Shown: positions 62,794 to 64,000 of the stretch, in pieces
How positions within the stretch are numbered: position 1 is the first letter of the stretch
How the letters are laid out: each line of letters starts with the position of its first letter
Source of the DNA: SLRI01 sp964402505
GTDB taxonomy: Bacteria > Pseudomonadota > Alphaproteobacteria > Geminicoccales > Geminicoccaceae
Reading direction: 5' to 3'
Assembly: GCA_964402505.1 (NCBI GenBank)
Contig: CAYOCP010000001.1
Coordinates: 124,001 to 188,000, forward strand
Length of the DNA: 64,000 bases
The notes under the pieces: model-generated
The model's input: the letters and a program-made list of their open reading frames with translations, nothing else
Databases searched by the model: none
Told to the model about the DNA's origin: nothing
Program-made: the position numbers and the translations under genes

Positions 62794-63780
62794 TCAGGCG
62801 GCGGCGAGGCGGTCGCGGCCGTGCGGCGCCTCCCAGTCGATGAGGGGGCCGAGAGGCACGATGCCCGTCGGGTTGATGGTGCCGTGGCTGCGGTAATAAT
62901 GGTGCTTGATGTGCTTCATGTTCACCGTTTCCCGGACCCCCGGCCACTGGAAGAGCTCGCGCGCGTAGGTCCAGAGGCTCGGATGGTCGACGAGGCGGCG
63001 AAGGTTGCACTTGAAGTGGCCATAATAGACAGGATCGAAGCGCAGGAGCGAGGTGAAGAGGCGCCAGTCGGCCTCGGTGACGCGCCCGCCGGCGAGATAG
63101 CGCTGGTGGGCGAGGCGGTGCTCGAGCCAGTCGAGGCTGGCGAAGAGTGCCGTCACCGCCTCCTCGTAGGCCTCCTGCGTGGTGGCGAAGCCGGCCTTGT
63201 AGACGCCGTTGTTGACCGTCTCGTAGACGCGCTCGTTGACCTCGTCGATCACCAGCCTGAGCTCGGCCGGACAATAGTCGCCGGGCGCGGCACCCACACC
63301 GTCGAAGGCCGAGTTCAGCATGCGGATGATCTCGGCGGATTCGTTGGAGACGATGGTCCGCCGCTTCCGGTCGAAGAGGACCGGCACCGTCACCCGGCCG
63401 GAGTAGTCCGGCACGGCGCGAGTGTAGACCTGATAAAGGCAGTCGAAGCCGTGCAGCCGGTCGCCGGTGACGCCCTCACCCGGCTCGAAGGTCCAGCCCT
63501 TCTCGCCCATGTGCCAGTGCACCACCGAGACGTCGATCAGCGGCTCGAGCCCCTTGAGCTTCCTCATGATCAGCGTGCGGTGCGCCCAGGGGCAGGCGAG
63601 GGAGACGTAGAGATGATAGCGCCCGGGCTCGGCCCGAAATCCGCCCTCGCCCGAGGGGCCGGGGCTGCCGTCTTTGGTGACCCAGTTGCGGAACTGCGAG
63701 TCCGAGCGCACGAAGCGCCCGCCCGATGCCTTGGTGTCGTACCAGCGATCCTGCCACCTGCCGTCGATCAGCAACCCCAT
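62794..63780 (-). CDS. Glutathionyl-hydroquinone reductase-like glutathione S-transferase
   Basis: 328 residues, the length and pattern of the Xi-class/GS-HQR group (YqjG, PcpF). The catalytic cysteine is in SLACPWAHRTLIMR near residue 64. VPVLFDRKRRTIVSNESAEIIRML marks the end of the thioredoxin-like part. The C-terminal helical domain has GGRVTEADWRLFTSLLRFDPVYYGHFKCNLRRL, with the tyrosines typical of the group. These enzymes remove glutathione from glutathionyl-hydroquinones. The gene lies next to wrbA, another quinone enzyme, 10 bases away. Confidence 0.9.
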   Translation of the reverse strand: MGLLIDGRWQDRWYDTKASGGRFVRSDSQFRNWVTKDGSPGPSGEGGFRAEPGRYHLYVSLACPWAHRTLIMRKLKGLEPLIDVSVVHWHMGEKGWTFEPGEGVTGDRLHGFDCLYQVYTRAVPDYSGRVTVPVLFDRKRRTIVSNESAEIIRMLNSAFDGVGAAPGDYCPAELRLVIDEVNERVYETVNNGVYKAGFATTQEAYEEAVTALFASLDWLEHRLAHQRYLAGGRVTEADWRLFTSLLRFDPVYYGHFKCNLRRLVDHPSLWTYARELFQWPGVRETVNMKHIKHHYYRSHGTINPTGIVPLGPLIDWEAPHGRDRLAAA

Positions 63781-63790
63781 CCGTTGCCCC

Positions 63791-64000
63791 CTACGCCTTC
63801 AGCTTCTTCGCGATCCCGGCGACGTGGCGACCCTGGAAGCGGGCCATGCCGAGCTCCTGCTCCGAGGGCTGGCGGCTGCCGTCGACATCGGCGATGGTCG
63901 AGGCGCCGTAGGGCGAGCCGCCCTTGATCTCGTCGACGCCCATCTGCGCCTGGCAGGAATAGGGCAGGCCGACGATGACGAGGCCCTGGTGCAGGAGCGT
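63791..64000 (-). CDS. wrbA: NAD(P)H:quinone oxidoreductase WrbA (3' part)
   Basis: The last 69 residues only; the rest lies beyond the window edge. The visible part, LLHQGLVIVGLPYSCQ through DEIKGGSPYGASTIADVDGSRQPSEQELGMARFQGRHVAGIAKKL, is a very strong match to the WrbA C-terminus, including the FMN-side GGSPYGA loop and the PSExEL signature. WrbA reduces quinones by two electrons to avoid radical formation. It is the most upstream visible gene of a minus-strand run with the GS-HQR-like gene and the two lipoprotein genes. Confidence 0.92.
   Translation of the reverse strand, partial: TLLHQGLVIVGLPYSCQAQMGVDEIKGGSPYGASTIADVDGSRQPSEQELGMARFQGRHVAGIAKKLKA

Overview
The window is very GC-rich, gene-dense bacterial chromosome with short gaps, 4-base stop/start overlaps and strong third-position G/C bias. 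Gene content points to an alphaproteobacterium, probably of the Rhodospirillales type: the rpmE and rpmJ forms, the division order ending ftsQ-ftsA-ftsZ-lpxC followed further on by bamD-recN-ligA, a TAXI-type TRAP transporter, a TIGR02302/DUF4175 protein after lysA, and a 41-residue L36. Genus and species cannot be named from the sequence alone. No insertion sequences, prophage, CRISPR arrays or tRNAs were seen.

Layout. 1-3.1 kb: the end of a PLP enzyme gene, an MsbA-like ABC exporter on the minus strand, then rpmE-rpmJ with a recognisable promoter and terminator. 3.2-8.8 kb: glycerate 2-kinase, then an RND efflux adaptor/pump pair. 8.8-13.7 kb: a phosphatase-superfamily protein, then a tightly coupled five-gene set: the two halves of a Tm-1-like protein (UPF0261 and a PEP-hydrolase-family TIM barrel) and a complete PTS relay (DhaM-type IIA, HPr, Enzyme I). 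No DhaK or DhaL lies nearby, and this is the best candidate for an undescribed system. 13.8-15.1 kb: a PA2779/PA2778 pair. 15.1-19.6 kb (minus): extensin-family lipoprotein, TRAP permease, TAXI binding protein, TlpA-like thioredoxin. 19.7-25.8 kb: argH-lptM-lysA, a TIGR02302 protein and a peptidoglycan amidase.

25.8-26.2 kb holds the RNase P RNA. A 560-bp gene-free, AT-richer stretch with DnaA-box-like sites and a promoter follows. From 26.75 to 44.5 kb runs the whole dcw cluster without mraZ: rsmH-ftsL-ftsI-murE-murF-mraY-murD-ftsW-murG-murC-murB-ddl-ftsQ-ftsA-ftsZ. Nearly every junction is an overlap, so one translationally coupled operon seems to make meso-DAP peptidoglycan precursors and the division machinery. 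A run of three hairpins separates ftsZ from an LpxC-family gene that has lost residues normally needed for catalysis.

45.8-55.5 kb: a membrane-anchored coiled-coil protein, a tandem universal stress protein and a CYTH-CHAD protein sit between lpxC and bamD-recN-ligA. 55.5-58.1 kb is a small accessory patch: vapBC with an internally deleted toxin, an orphan ccoS, zapE, and a brnTA toxin-antitoxin pair. 58.2-64 kb: hemH, a class III aminotransferase, a small membrane protein plus c-type cytochrome pair, and a minus-strand run of wrbA (cut by the window edge), a glutathionyl-hydroquinone-reductase-like gene and two paralogous small lipoproteins.
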